From: an uncultured Chloroflexota bacterium
Lineage (GTDB): Bacteria; Chloroflexota; UBA4733
Direction of reading: 5' to 3'
Assembly: GCA_937967325.1 (NCBI GenBank)
Contig: CALBSQ010000309.1
Span: forward strand, 1 to 31,364
DNA: 31,364 bases
Shown here: one piece after another, positions 21,844 to 30,833 of the stretch
Numbering within the stretch: position 1 is the first letter of the stretch
How the letters are laid out: each line of letters starts with the position of its first letter
Position numbers and translations under genes: made by a program
The notes under the pieces: model-generated
What the model saw: only the letters and a program-made list of their open reading frames with translations
Told to the model about the DNA's origin: nothing
Database searches by the model: none

Positions 21844-24800
21844 TCAGGTCCCCGAGTTGGGACCTTCCGTTTGCCGCAGCACTGCCTCCAGCGCCTGCTG
21901 GTATGCGGCAATCGTCTTCGGATGCAGCGTGAAATCTTGCCCGTTGGTGCCCGCCATCGCACGTTCCCGTCGCAGGGCTTCGACCAGCCGGGCGTGCGCC
22001 TGCTCCAGCGCCGCTCGGTCCTTGAGGAGGGCATAGCAGCGGTACAGTCCTCTTGCCACCGGTTGGAGCGTGGGCTGGTCGTCGAGGAGTTTCCGGAAGA
22101 GCACCGCGGCGCGGTCCACCTCACCGCCATCGCGATAGCGCCGGGCCAGGTCGTGCGTCAGCCTGGCGAGATGCTCATCATACTGCTCGCGCAGCGTCAG
22201 CCCGTCCTCGCCCGGCTGCTCCAGCCAGGCATACTCCGCACCGGCGAGTAGCTCATCGACGGCGAGGGCCAGGGCTGCTTCGATCTCCGGTACGACCTGC
22301 TCTGGCGGTAGTCGGGGAAGCTCTTTGAGCAGCGTGTGGAAGTGCTGGAGATCGGAGATTATCACCGCCTCGTCCAGCTTCAGCCGGCCGTGCTCGCGGC
22401 AGAGGAGGTCCCGAGCCCCCTCGCCGGCCTGGGCGGTCAGCACCTTCTTGAGTCGGAAGACGAGCCGGTCGAGGCGGTTGCCGGCAACGGCGTCGTCCGC
22501 TCCGGACCAGAAGGTGTCGAAGACCTCCTGCCGCGACACGCTGCCGCCGTGCGTGAGCAGATAGGCGAGGAGCTCCCAGGCCTGGTACTGGTGCATGCTG
22601 GAGATCTCCCGATCTCCGCAGGCCACCTGCAGCGGCCCGAAGCAGCGGACGTACAGGAGCGGCTTGCTCTCGGAAGGGGATGGGGGATCTGATTCCGTTA
22701 CCGTTGCCGCCGTGGTTGGATACGCGGTCTCCGCCGCGCTCGCTGTGGCGGAGGGCATAGCAGGTGGTGGCTCCGGTGCCACGGCCACTCCTGCCGGCGT
22801 CCTCGAGCGGACGACCAGCGGCGCAGCGCCAGGTGGGGTCGTGGCGGGCGACCCACAGGGTGTTCCCTCCGTCGGGATGCCTTGTTCCTCTGCGGGATCT
22901 ACAGCACCGCTCGAACCCTGCGGTTGTAGAGCCTCATCCGCACGCTCCGGCTCGACGCTTCCTCCTGGGCGCGGCTCCGTGCCCTGGTAGGCCGCTCGCA
23001 TCTGCTCGATCAGACGCTCCAGGTAGCGGTCCTCCACTCTGAAGGCCCGCAACCGCACGGCCACGCGGCCCTCGAGGCGGGCCAGCAGCTCGCCATCATC
23101 AAGGGTGCTGGTGTCGGGCGTGCCAACGTAGCGGACGCCCTGGTCTTCATCGCTCAGCCGCAGGGAGAGGACCGTCCCCGCGGCATCCACCAGGGCATCC
23201 GATATCGCCTGGGGCTTTACGGTGGCCGCCAGGACGTGGATGCCGAGGGACGGTCCTCGCTCCAGCAGCGGCAGCAGGTCATCTTCCGGAACCGCGCCCA
23301 GCTCACTCAGGACAAGCAACTGCTCCGGCGAGGAACCCGCGTTCCCACGCGCCCGGCGATCCAGTTCGGCGGCCAGCTCGTCGAGCAACGCGCGCATCCC
23401 ATCAGTGGTATCCAGATCCACGAAGGGCCGGGCCAGATGGGGCAGCGAACGCAACGGCGATGGCAGGGCGTCCCTTGGCGCCACGACCGAGACGCGCAGC
23501 GCGTCGGGATGGCAGCGTGCGGTGATTGCCGCGAGGACGCTGGTGAGGACCATGGTCGCTGCACCGCCCGGCGCGCCCGCGATTAGCGTGTTGCCGATGG
23601 TGTTCCAGTTCAGATGCAATGCCTCACGCGTGGGCAGCACGCCAAGGGCCACCAGAGGCAGCGGTGGGAGCGTGTCTCCGGATGGTGGCGCGACCAGCCG
23701 CAACTGACCCAGTCGCGACAGTTGGATGGTCACGTCAGCGTCGGCGGTCGCCCGCGTCTTTACGCGGGCCGAGAGACGCTCAGCTAAGATCGCTTCCAGC
23801 TCCAGTAAGCGTCGCCGCACGGCCAGGCTGCCGCCGAGGGTCAACGTCATCGTGTGCCGGCCCTCGCGCACTGCGACGATCCGTGCGCCGACGAGGCCCT
23901 GCTCGGCCAGCACGTGCTGCACCTGTTCGGCGACCAGCAACGCCGGCTCACCGCCGCCGTAGAGGCGCCGGGCGAAGGTCGGCGCGTGCGCCGGGTCGGC
24001 ATAGCCGCCGCGGACCGGGATACCGGCGTCCCGATCGCCGGGGAGTCCTGGGTCCCGCCGCTGGCGGCGCGCCAGCAGGACCGTCCCTCCCGCTCCCAGG
24101 GCTGCCAGCGCTGCAAGGCCCAGCGTGGGGACTGGGAGGGGCATTGTGGCGCGAGTGGCGTGAGGGAGCGGCGGGGCGGAGACGGCCGCGGCAGTATGGG
24201 CAGCCGGCGCAACGGTTGGGCCTGCAGTCGCGGTAGACCGCGGCTGCTGTGGCGGCGGTGGCGCGGCTGTCGCCATGCTGCTCGCTCGGGGCGGTGTCGG
24301 CGCCGGAAGTGTCGGGGCCGATGGAGGCGGTGCTGGGGCTGTTCGAGCAGGACTAGGCGGCGCAGTTCGCAAGCTCGCTGCCAGAGGTGCCACGCTCCCG
24401 GTCGCCGCCTTCGGCGCCGACGGGGATGGCGTGGCGAGCGTCGGTAGGGCAGGCGTCACCTCGGGGATCGTGAGGGCCAGGCCGGGCCAGATCAGGTTCG
24501 GGTTGGAGAGGGTCCAGCCGTTGGCGAGGTGGGCGTCCCGGTTGGCCTCAAGGATCCGGGGCCAGGCGGTCACGTCGCCGTAGAAGCGCTGAGCAATTGC
24601 GCTCAGGGTGTCGCCCTCGCGCACGACGTAGGTCACCCGTGACTGGGCAGTCGGGGCCGGGCGCGCATCGGGGATATGCAGGATCCAGCCCGGCTGAAGC
24701 ACCGGGTTGCGCGGGAACACCTGGCCGTCCGGCATCCGTCGGCCGACGTTGGCGGCGACGATCTCGGGCCACCGCTCGCCGTCGCCGTAGAAGCGCTCGG

Positions 24801-25353
24801 CCAGCGCCCACAGGCTGTCGCCGGGCCGGACTGTGTAGGTCTGGATCGTGTCCTGTTCCGCGTGGCTGAGCGGGGCGGAGGAGGAGATCGACAGCGCGGC
24901 CACCTGCGCGGAGGCCACCGGGGCGGCGGACGCGGCGGGCACGCTGCGGGCCGCGAGCTGGGCGACGGTGACGGCGATGGCCGTGCCGTGGACAAGGCGT
25001 CGGACCGCCGGCAGGGTGAGCGGGTCGATAACGACGTGTAGCGACCGCACCCAGCGCGCCCCGGAGGTCGCGGCGCCGGCTGCCGCCAGCAGCAATTGCA
25101 GCAGCAGCGTCGCCGTCAGCCACAGCCAGAGCGTCCAGGCTAGCGTGGTGCAGGATGCGCCCAGCGCGTCATAGGGAATGCTCGTCCCTGTCAACGTCGC
25201 GAGTACCGTGCCGCTGTCGGGCAGGGAGTGAGGCAGCCGCGGACCGCTGGCCAGGCGATAGAGCACGGCACCGGCGGCGAGCAGCCCGGCGGCGAGCAGC
25301 CACGCCTCGCCGCGCCCCTTCGCGCGTCCTGTACTTGCACCCTCCATCGTCAT
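21844..25353 (-). CDS. LysM / degenerate FtsK-like / BTAD regulator fusion
   Basis: This 1,169-residue membrane protein ends the Tad operon. Membrane helices lie at about 17-35 and 68-93. Two LysM domains follow (172-228, YTVRPGDSLWALAERFYGDG; 241-297, YVVREGDTLSAIAQRFYGDV), then a long Pro/Ala/Thr linker and a third helix (about 408-428). An FtsK/SpoIIIE-like domain (about 470-785) comes next, whose P-loop position reads LIAGAPGGAATMV (590-602) without Lys or Ser/Thr. The C-terminus is a BTAD regulator: a winged helix (898-995) and a helical BTAD/TPR region (1000-1160). LysM would bind peptidoglycan outside and BTAD would bind DNA inside, suggesting an envelope-to-gene sensor. ATG 25353 follows AAGGAGC, eight bases after the upstream stop. 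Confidence 0.85.
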   Translation of the reverse strand: MTMEGASTGRAKGRGEAWLLAAGLLAAGAVLYRLASGPRLPHSLPDSGTVLATLTGTSIPYDALGASCTTLAWTLWLWLTATLLLQLLLAAAGAATSGARWVRSLHVVIDPLTLPAVRRLVHGTAIAVTVAQLAARSVPAASAAPVASAQVAALSISSSAPLSHAEQDTIQTYTVRPGDSLWALAERFYGDGERWPEIVAANVGRRMPDGQVFPRNPVLQPGWILHIPDARPAPTAQSRVTYVVREGDTLSAIAQRFYGDVTAWPRILEANRDAHLANGWTLSNPNLIWPGLALTIPEVTPALPTLATPSPSAPKAATGSVAPLAASLRTAPPSPARTAPAPPPSAPTLPAPTPPRASSMATAAPPPPQQPRSTATAGPTVAPAAHTAAAVSAPPLPHATRATMPLPVPTLGLAALAALGAGGTVLLARRQRRDPGLPGDRDAGIPVRGGYADPAHAPTFARRLYGGGEPALLVAEQVQHVLAEQGLVGARIVAVREGRHTMTLTLGGSLAVRRRLLELEAILAERLSARVKTRATADADVTIQLSRLGQLRLVAPPSGDTLPPLPLVALGVLPTREALHLNWNTIGNTLIAGAPGGAATMVLTSVLAAITARCHPDALRVSVVAPRDALPSPLRSLPHLARPFVDLDTTDGMRALLDELAAELDRRARGNAGSSPEQLLVLSELGAVPEDDLLPLLERGPSLGIHVLAATVKPQAISDALVDAAGTVLSLRLSDEDQGVRYVGTPDTSTLDDGELLARLEGRVAVRLRAFRVEDRYLERLIEQMRAAYQGTEPRPGGSVEPERADEALQPQGSSGAVDPAEEQGIPTEGTPCGSPATTPPGAAPLVVRSRTPAGVAVAPEPPPAMPSATASAAETAYPTTAATVTESDPPSPSESKPLLYVRCFGPLQVACGDREISSMHQYQAWELLAYLLTHGGSVSRQEVFDTFWSGADDAVAGNRLDRLVFRLKKVLTAQAGEGARDLLCREHGRLKLDEAVIISDLQHFHTLLKELPRLPPEQVVPEIEAALALAVDELLAGAEYAWLEQPGEDGLTLREQYDEHLARLTHDLARRYRDGGEVDRAAVLFRKLLDDQPTLQPVARGLYRCYALLKDRAALEQAHARLVEALRRERAMAGTNGQDFTLHPKTIAAYQQALEAVLRQTEGPNSGT

Positions 25354-25363
25354 GCTCCTTGTC

Positions 25364-26329
25364 TCAACCCTGACTGATCACCACCGGCACCGCCTGCTGG
25401 ACGCGGTACACGGTGGAAACGGTCCGGTCCGCACCCCCGAGCGACTGCCAGTCCCCTTCCGTTCGGTAGGAGAGAGCGAAGTGGGCGGTCAGCGTCACGG
25501 GGAAGCCGGCCGCGCTCACACGCGTGTATTCGTGGTGGATGGTAGAGACTTGGGGGTAGGCGAGGCCGGGGTCGGCAGTCGCCAGGTGGCTGTTGGGCAG
25601 TCCGTCGCCGAAGTCCCAGCTGTAGCCGGCGACCACCGCCTGCACCGCCACGTCGAGGTCGGCGCCCGGGCCGCCCGGGCAGCCGGGCGGGCCCGGGAGC
25701 CCGTCCTTGTGGACGTGTGTACCTACCTCCAGTGGGCGGTCGTCATACCCGGCGACCCAGAAGCGCGCCGGCAGGCCAGTCAGGCCCCACTGGGCAGGAT
25801 TGACGCCGACCCGCAATACCGGCCAGGGAACCGCGAGGCCTAGGGCGACACCGCGTCCGTCGAAGCTTGGCGCGGGCGGGGGTGGCGGGCAAGGGACCGC
25901 TAGCGGCTGAGGTGCTGATCCCGGATCCGCCGGAGCGGCTGGACCACAGGTCGCCCGGCGGGGTGCAAGGGCGAGCATGAGGAACGTGCCGTGGCCGCGT
26001 CCGACCACCGATCCAGCATAGCCGGAGACGGCGCCAAACGACGCCGTAGCGGCACCCCCGTCAGCGGACGCTGAGGAGAAGCCCGGCGCCGGTCCGCCGC
26101 TCTGGCAGGCCGCCGGATCGCTCCTGCAGAACTCGGCCGCGCCGCCGCCGCCGCTCTGCGGCAGCGTCGGCATGATGCCTGGGGGCGGTAGGCGGTTGTC
26201 AATCGGCGCGCCAGCCGCACAGGGAGCCGCGACAGCGGGCTCTGGCGCCGCTGCCAGGAGGAAGCCGAGCTGGATCAGGATCGCGATCAGTACCAGCGCG
26301 CTGCCCGCGTGCCGGGGGCGAGGGAACAT
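25364..26329 (-). CDS. Secreted PKD-like domain protein
   Basis: This 321-residue protein has a signal peptide (about 1-35). A Gly/Ala/Ser-rich low-complexity middle holds six Cys that could form disulfides, and a PKD-like beta-sandwich (about 230-290) contains the hallmark YSWDFGDG with a following HEYTRVSAAGFPVTLTAHF. PKD domains mediate protein or glycan contacts at the cell surface. AAGGAGAC lies six bases before the ATG. It is encoded 15 bp after the lipoprotein gene in the pilus operon, so a surface accessory to the Tad pilus is likely. The exact role is unknown. Confidence 0.75.
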   Translation of the reverse strand: MFPRPRHAGSALVLIAILIQLGFLLAAAPEPAVAAPCAAGAPIDNRLPPPGIMPTLPQSGGGGAAEFCRSDPAACQSGGPAPGFSSASADGGAATASFGAVSGYAGSVVGRGHGTFLMLALAPRRATCGPAAPADPGSAPQPLAVPCPPPPPAPSFDGRGVALGLAVPWPVLRVGVNPAQWGLTGLPARFWVAGYDDRPLEVGTHVHKDGLPGPPGCPGGPGADLDVAVQAVVAGYSWDFGDGLPNSHLATADPGLAYPQVSTIHHEYTRVSAAGFPVTLTAHFALSYRTEGDWQSLGGADRTVSTVYRVQQAVPVVISQG

Positions 26330-26344
26330 GGCGTCTCCTTCCCG

Positions 26345-27292
26345 CTAGGTTGTCGGTAACGCTGCCACGACCAGATGGCTGAAGGCTACCGCCATGGCGG
26401 CGCCCGCCTGAGGGGTGGGCTGCAAGACGATGAGGCCGATCGCGCCGGGCGTCGTCGACGGGCCAGTGGCGCTGCCGATGGTCTGGCCGTTGATGGCCAC
26501 GGTGATTCGGTCACCACGGGCGGTGAGCTGGACGTGGTTCACGGCCTCCCCGGTGTGGAGCGCGGGGATGGTGGCGAGCGCCAGGACCTTGCCGTGGCCG
26601 TCGGCGCTCGTCCAGTTGACGCTGATCTCCTGCTTGCTGGGTGTGATGATGAGATCGTAACGGGAATTCGTATTGTCGCCGGGCTGTTGCGGCTGGGCGC
26701 GGAACAGGATGCCCCAACTCCCGCCGGCCGGACCGGCCAGCGCCTGCCCATCGATGTCCAGGGCGAAATCGCCATATGCCCTGCCCTGGGGGGAATACTG
26801 CCAGTGGACGTAGGCGTGATCGGCGGCGGTGAGGGCGATGGTGTAGCGGCCGGTAGTGGCGTCGTAGGCGACGCGTGCCGGGTCCGGGCCGCCCGGCGTG
26901 GTCACCGGCCACCCGGCGAGGTCGACGGCGGACGCGGCAGCCGTCGCGGACCCACTGGCCTGGCGTGCAGGCGAGGCGGACGGCGTCGCGCTGGCAGTTG
27001 GTTGCGGCGGCGGAGTGGAGATCGGGCCGGGGATCGCCGTGGTCGTCGCGACGCCCTGTGCCGTCGCCGTGCCTTGCGGCGCCGAGGTGGCGCTGGCCGT
27101 AACGCCCGCCGTAGCCTGGGCGGACGGCGTCGCCTGGGTTGCCGAACCGTAGCCCGCTCCGGTCGTCGCTTGCGCCTTGCCCGCTGTCGTCGGGGCCCCC
27201 ACGGCTGTCCCATTGGCGCAGCCGACCAACAGCAGCGCCACGAGGGCAACGGCCCCACCGTGTCGGGAGCATCGTCGCATCCCCTGTCTCAC
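26345..27292 (-). CDS. Lipoprotein with concanavalin-like (LamG/DUF1080-type) domain
   Basis: This 315-residue protein begins with a lipoprotein signal (ALVALLLVGCANG, lipidated Cys25). A Thr/Ala/Ser/Pro-rich linker to about 115 resembles a wall-spanning stalk. A beta-sandwich domain (about 120-312) contains GRYTIALTAADHAYVHW, WGILFRAQPQ, SRYDLIITPSKQEISV and GAIGLIVLQ, the pattern of concanavalin-A-like or DUF1080-type folds. I see no catalytic motif, so sugar binding is more likely than hydrolysis. The start GTG 27292 has AAGGGGG upstream; ATG 27280 is possible. Part of the Tad operon. Confidence 0.78.
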   Translation of the reverse strand: MRQGMRRCSRHGGAVALVALLLVGCANGTAVGAPTTAGKAQATTGAGYGSATQATPSAQATAGVTASATSAPQGTATAQGVATTTAIPGPISTPPPQPTASATPSASPARQASGSATAAASAVDLAGWPVTTPGGPDPARVAYDATTGRYTIALTAADHAYVHWQYSPQGRAYGDFALDIDGQALAGPAGGSWGILFRAQPQQPGDNTNSRYDLIITPSKQEISVNWTSADGHGKVLALATIPALHTGEAVNHVQLTARGDRITVAINGQTIGSATGPSTTPGAIGLIVLQPTPQAGAAMAVAFSHLVVAALPTT

Positions 27293-27345
27293 TGCGACCC
27301 CCTTCCGTCGCCGCCTGTCGCTGCGCGGCGTATCATTATCTACCT

Positions 27346-27813
27346 TTACCCGCTGGCGCTGCCTTGCAGCCGCGCGCTGCCCGTGGCGGTGAGGCGCACG
27401 CTCTCCAGGCGGATTATGCGCAGGAAGGCCAGCGGCACGTCGCGCTCGACCCGCACCTGCACGTCGCGGCCGGCCGCTGCTACTTGGGCGTTGATTCCCG
27501 GCGCTTCCGTGCTGAGGTAGCCCAAGGCAGCGCGCTCCGCCGCCGGCACGTCGAGGGTCAGCGTCGTCCCCTGGCTGGCGTAGTAGCTCTGCCGGTCCAC
27601 TTGCTCCGCGCCCACCCGCGCCGCCGTCCGAGCCAGACGCTGCAGGCCCTGCTCCTGGTCGAGCACCAGCCCGCCATCCAGCGCCAGCCCCACGATTGCG
27701 AGGAAGAAAGGCATGAAGACGGCCACCCAGATCACCGCTTGCCCGCGCTGGTGGCACAGCCGGCGTGGGGTATCGCCTCGCTGGGCAATGGCCCGTGTTC
27801 GTCCGCGATTCAC
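27346..27813 (-). CDS. TadG-like Flp pilus assembly protein
   Basis: This 155-residue protein starts with a prepilin-type segment: basic leader, RGQAVIWVAVFMPFFLAIVG membrane helix at about 24-43, then a small beta-rich exported domain. This is the N-terminal layout of TadG-like minor pilins, though the protein lacks the large von Willebrand-type domain of full TadG. It overlaps the upstream TadE-like gene by four bases (ATGA). It could equally be called a third TadE. Confidence 0.78.
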   Translation of the reverse strand: MNRGRTRAIAQRGDTPRRLCHQRGQAVIWVAVFMPFFLAIVGLALDGGLVLDQEQGLQRLARTAARVGAEQVDRQSYYASQGTTLTLDVPAAERAALGYLSTEAPGINAQVAAAGRDVQVRVERDVPLAFLRIIRLESVRLTATGSARLQGSASG

Positions 27814-28265
27814 GAGGCGTCTCCTCTCAGGCCCGAGCGGTACGGGTCGACCGGCTCCGTATGGTCACTCCCGACGCGCACGGTCGCCCGGCCGAGCAAC
27901 GGCAGGTCGGCCAGGGAGACGTCGTAGCGGACAGCCGCGCTAACCTGGCCGCCGCGACGGAATTGGCTCGCGTCGACAGTCACGTGGAGCGCCGAGCGCT
28001 GGAGGTGATAATCCTCGGCCACCGCCATACCTTCCGCCGCGCCCTGCGCCGCCGCGCCATTGGCCGACGACGCCAGCGCCGCCGCCCGCGCGGCTTCCCA
28101 GGCTATCGCACGCGCCGCCATATGCGCCTGGGTCACGCGGTCGATACCAAGCACAGCCAGGGTGAGGAGGAGCAGCACGGGCAGTACCAGGGCCAGCTCC
28201 ACCACGGCCTGGCCAAATTGCTCGGCGCTTCCGGCTCTGGTAGACCTGATTCTTGCTGCGATCAC
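27810..28265 (-). CDS. tadE: TadE-like minor pilin
   Basis: This 151-residue protein has the TadE signature: a short basic leader, then FGQAVVELALVLPVLLLLTL (Gly followed by the Glu five residues into the helix), as in type IV prepilin cleavage sites. The exported part is about 100 residues of mixed helix and strand. TadE proteins are pseudopilins thought to prime or tip Flp pili. It is coupled by overlap to the TadG-like gene and sits one base after the next TadE stop. Confidence 0.85.
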   Translation of the reverse strand: MIAARIRSTRAGSAEQFGQAVVELALVLPVLLLLTLAVLGIDRVTQAHMAARAIAWEAARAAALASSANGAAAQGAAEGMAVAEDYHLQRSALHVTVDASQFRRGGQVSAAVRYDVSLADLPLLGRATVRVGSDHTEPVDPYRSGLRGDAS

Positions 28266-28266
28266 G

Positions 28267-28662
28267 TTACCGTTCCTCCTTCAGCATGACCGAGCGCGCG
28301 TGCAGCGGCAGTCGAACCGCGGGACCGAGCACGAGCATTGGCACGTCGCCGGTCGCCTCTACCGCGACCGTCGGCCCACCATCGGTGCCCCGGACTGTCA
28401 CGGCGCCGGCCGTGTTCCCCAGACCGGCCGCGAGCAGCGAGCGTGCGGTGGCCATTCCATTAGCTACTGACCCGTTCGCCGTCGACGCCACGATGGCGCC
28501 TTCGGCGCAGGCCGTGGTGACGACGTCCTGGGCATGCACGTAGAGGGCGAACTGGAGGATGGCCAGCGCCGCCAGGAGCAGGACGGGCAGGGCGACCGCC
28601 AGCTCGACCAGGCCCTGCCCGGACTGGCGGCGACACGTCGAGCCCAGACGAGGGATGTCCAT
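28267..28662 (-). CDS. tadE: TadE-like minor pilin (second copy)
   Basis: This 131-residue paralogue of the neighbouring gene has SGQGLVELAVALPVLLLAAL as the prepilin-type helix with the conserved Glu. ATG 28662 is chosen; an upstream reading would run into the Flp pilin gene. Three adjacent TadE/TadG-like genes are common in high-GC Gram-positive-type Tad loci and may form a minor-pilin complex. Confidence 0.83.
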   Translation of the reverse strand: MDIPRLGSTCRRQSGQGLVELAVALPVLLLAALAILQFALYVHAQDVVTTACAEGAIVASTANGSVANGMATARSLLAAGLGNTAGAVTVRGTDGGPTVAVEATGDVPMLVLGPAVRLPLHARSVMLKEER

Positions 28663-28676
28663 CCCGTTCCCTGTCC

Positions 28677-28922
28677 CTACCCGAGCCCCTGGAGGCGCGC
28701 GACCAGCCGGGCGAACACCTGGGTGACACCCCCGCCGAAGGCATGCATCGCCGCGATGGCAGCAACGACAATGACCGCGGCGATGATCGCGTATTCCACG
28801 GTACTCTGGCCGGCCTCCGCGCCGGCACGCGCCCGTCTGCTCGAGTTTTCCTCCAGGCGGGTCAGCAGTTCCAGTTGCCGGAGCCGCAGCGCCGCGGCCC
28901 ACCGCTCGAGACGTGTCCCCAT
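28677..28922 (-). CDS. flp: Flp/Fap-type major pilin
   Basis: This 81-residue prepilin has an unusually long N-terminal leader of about 49 residues, then the processing site AEAGQSTVEYAIIAAVIVVA. Cleavage after the Gly leaves a mature subunit of about 30 residues with the invariant Glu and Tyr of Flp pilins. The sequence after the helix (AFGGGVTQVFARLVARLQGLG) matches the short Flp tail. ATG 28922 follows AAAGGAGC. The prepilin peptidase is not in the window. Confidence 0.85.
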   Translation of the reverse strand: MGTRLERWAAALRLRQLELLTRLEENSSRRARAGAEAGQSTVEYAIIAAVIVVAAIAAMHAFGGGVTQVFARLVARLQGLG

Positions 28923-28994
28923 GCGAAGCTCCTTTCCGCGCCCCACGGCGCGCCCCATTCCACAGCCCGCGGCCTCCCCGCGGCCGCGAGATCG

Positions 28995-29978
28995 TCAGCC
29001 GGCCAGGTCGAGCAGCTCCGCCCCGGCGGGCACCAGCACCAGCACGAACAGCACTGGCAGGATGAACAAGGCGACCGGGAGCAGCATCGTCACCGTGGCC
29101 TTCCCGCCAGCTTCCAGAATCGCCAAGCGCTGCTGTTCGCGCACCGCCTCCGCCTGGGCGATCAGGGTAGTGCCCAAGGCGAGCCCCTGGAGAGATGCCC
29201 CTCGGAGCCGGCTCGCCAGCGTTGCCAGCTCTGCGATGGGGGCATGCTGGGCCAGCGTCTCCAGCGCTTCCGCCAGCGACCGCTCATTGAGCCGGACGTC
29301 CTCAGCCACCCGGCGCAGCCCACGCCTGACCGGCCCATCGCCGCCACCGGTCGCCTCCTGGAGCGCCTGCTCCAGACCCAGCCCGGCGGATACCGACAGG
29401 GCCAGGACATCGAGGACGCCGGAGAGCTCGACGATGGCGGCGGTGCGCCGCGCCGGCAGTGCGAGCCGCAGTCGCAAGTCCGGCAGGACGTAGCCGCCGG
29501 TGAAGCCTAGTAACCAGAGCCAGACCGGCAGCGGTCCGACCGCCTGCCGCTCCTCCCAGCCGACCGCCAGCGCGAGCGCCGCGACGACGATGGCTGTCCA
29601 CGCCTTCTCCCCGAACCAGGCGGCGACATCGAGCTCGGGGCGAACCAGCGTGAGTTGGCGGGCGAGCTCCGCATTGCCACCGAGGCCGAGCGGGGTGAGG
29701 AGGCGCCGGATGCTCGCCCCCGCGTCGTCGAGGAGCGGGCGCAGCAGCCCTTCGGCGAGCGCGGAGTGGAACAGCCGCGACCGCCTCCGCGGCTGTTCCC
29801 GCCGGCCGAGCCGCTCGTCGACGTCGAGCCAGCGGAAGCGCTCCTCCAGGTCGGGCTTCGGGCGGCCGATGGGCTGGTTGGCAAGCAGGAGGAGCGTGGC
29901 GAGGCAGAACAGGAGCAGCCAGAGCAGCACGCCGACCGGCGGCAGGGGCTGCCACGACAGCGAGGACGGCGGGTTCAT
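28995..29978 (-). CDS. tadC: TadC-like inner-membrane platform protein
   Basis: This 327-residue T2SSF/GspF-family protein has membrane helices near 16-34, 125-142, 150-168 and 296-320. A cytoplasmic helical domain (about 175-290) contains the conserved LSGVLDVLALSVSAGLGLEQAL segment in two parts. With TadB it forms the platform on which the ATPase acts to assemble Flp pili. The start ATG 29978 overlaps the tadB stop by four bases. Confidence 0.88.
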   Translation of the reverse strand: MNPPSSLSWQPLPPVGVLLWLLLFCLATLLLLANQPIGRPKPDLEERFRWLDVDERLGRREQPRRRSRLFHSALAEGLLRPLLDDAGASIRRLLTPLGLGGNAELARQLTLVRPELDVAAWFGEKAWTAIVVAALALAVGWEERQAVGPLPVWLWLLGFTGGYVLPDLRLRLALPARRTAAIVELSGVLDVLALSVSAGLGLEQALQEATGGGDGPVRRGLRRVAEDVRLNERSLAEALETLAQHAPIAELATLASRLRGASLQGLALGTTLIAQAEAVREQQRLAILEAGGKATVTMLLPVALFILPVLFVLVLVPAGAELLDLAG

Positions 29979-30820
29979 CGCGGCAGCCTCGCCATACGCC
30001 GCATCATCCGGTAGCCGACCGCGACGCTCGCGACGCAGCCGGCCAGCCAGAGCTCTCCGGTCGTCGTGCCGAAAAAGGCGGCATAGCCGGGCGCGGCGGT
30101 GCGCAGCAGGAGGAGCACAATCAAGGGGATCAGCGCCACGATCCGGGCGGACAGTACTTGCTTCGTCTGGGCGGCGCGGATCTCCGCGCGCACTCGCCCC
30201 TGGGCTCTGGTCGCCTGCGCCAGCCGGTCCAGGACCAGGCTCACCTGCCGGCCGCCCAGGCGATCGTTGAGCTGGAGGATGGACATGGTGGTATCGAGGA
30301 GGGGGTTTTCCACCCGGTGACGCAGCCCGTCCAGCGCGCGGGCCATGCCGAGGTAGCGCGCCTCGCGCGCCACCGCCGCGAACTCTGGGCGCAGCAGCGC
30401 CGGCCCGGTCTGGGCGAGCCCGGCAAGGCCAGCTTCCACGCTCAGACCGGCCCGTATCGCGTCGCGCAACTGGCCGACTGCCTCCACCACCGCCGCTTCG
30501 ATGGCGACCTGCCGTCGCTCCTGCCGCGCCCGGAACAGGGCAGCGGGCAGGGTCGCGCCGAACAGGGCGACGCCGACGCTGACCACGGGGAGCCCCAGCC
30601 AGAGCTGGGCGATGACGCCGGCCGCCAGGCCGCTGCCGACCGACACCAGGACGAAATCGCCGGCGCGCACGCCATGCACGCCGGCCCCGCGCAGCCAGAC
30701 CTCCGCCAGTTGCGCGAGCCGCGGCGTGCCCGAAGCGAGTTGCGGGCGAGTGAGGCCATCGTAGATGAGCGCGATGCCGGCGGCGAGGCTGAGCGACAGG
30801 ATGAGCGGCAGCACGATCAT
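29975..30820 (-). CDS. tadB: TadB-like inner-membrane platform protein
   Basis: This 281-residue T2SSF-family protein has helices near 3-22, 58-90, 228-245 and 254-272. The central cytoplasmic domain contains LRDAIRAGLSVEAGLAGLAQ and LVLDRLAQATRAQGRVRAEI, typical of TadB. It lies 13 bp after the ATPase gene, with AGAGGGAG before ATG 30820. Confidence 0.88.
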   Translation of the reverse strand: MIVLPLILSLSLAAGIALIYDGLTRPQLASGTPRLAQLAEVWLRGAGVHGVRAGDFVLVSVGSGLAAGVIAQLWLGLPVVSVGVALFGATLPAALFRARQERRQVAIEAAVVEAVGQLRDAIRAGLSVEAGLAGLAQTGPALLRPEFAAVAREARYLGMARALDGLRHRVENPLLDTTMSILQLNDRLGGRQVSLVLDRLAQATRAQGRVRAEIRAAQTKQVLSARIVALIPLIVLLLLRTAAPGYAAFFGTTTGELWLAGCVASVAVGYRMMRRMARLPR

Positions 30821-30833
30821 CTCCCTCTTTCGC

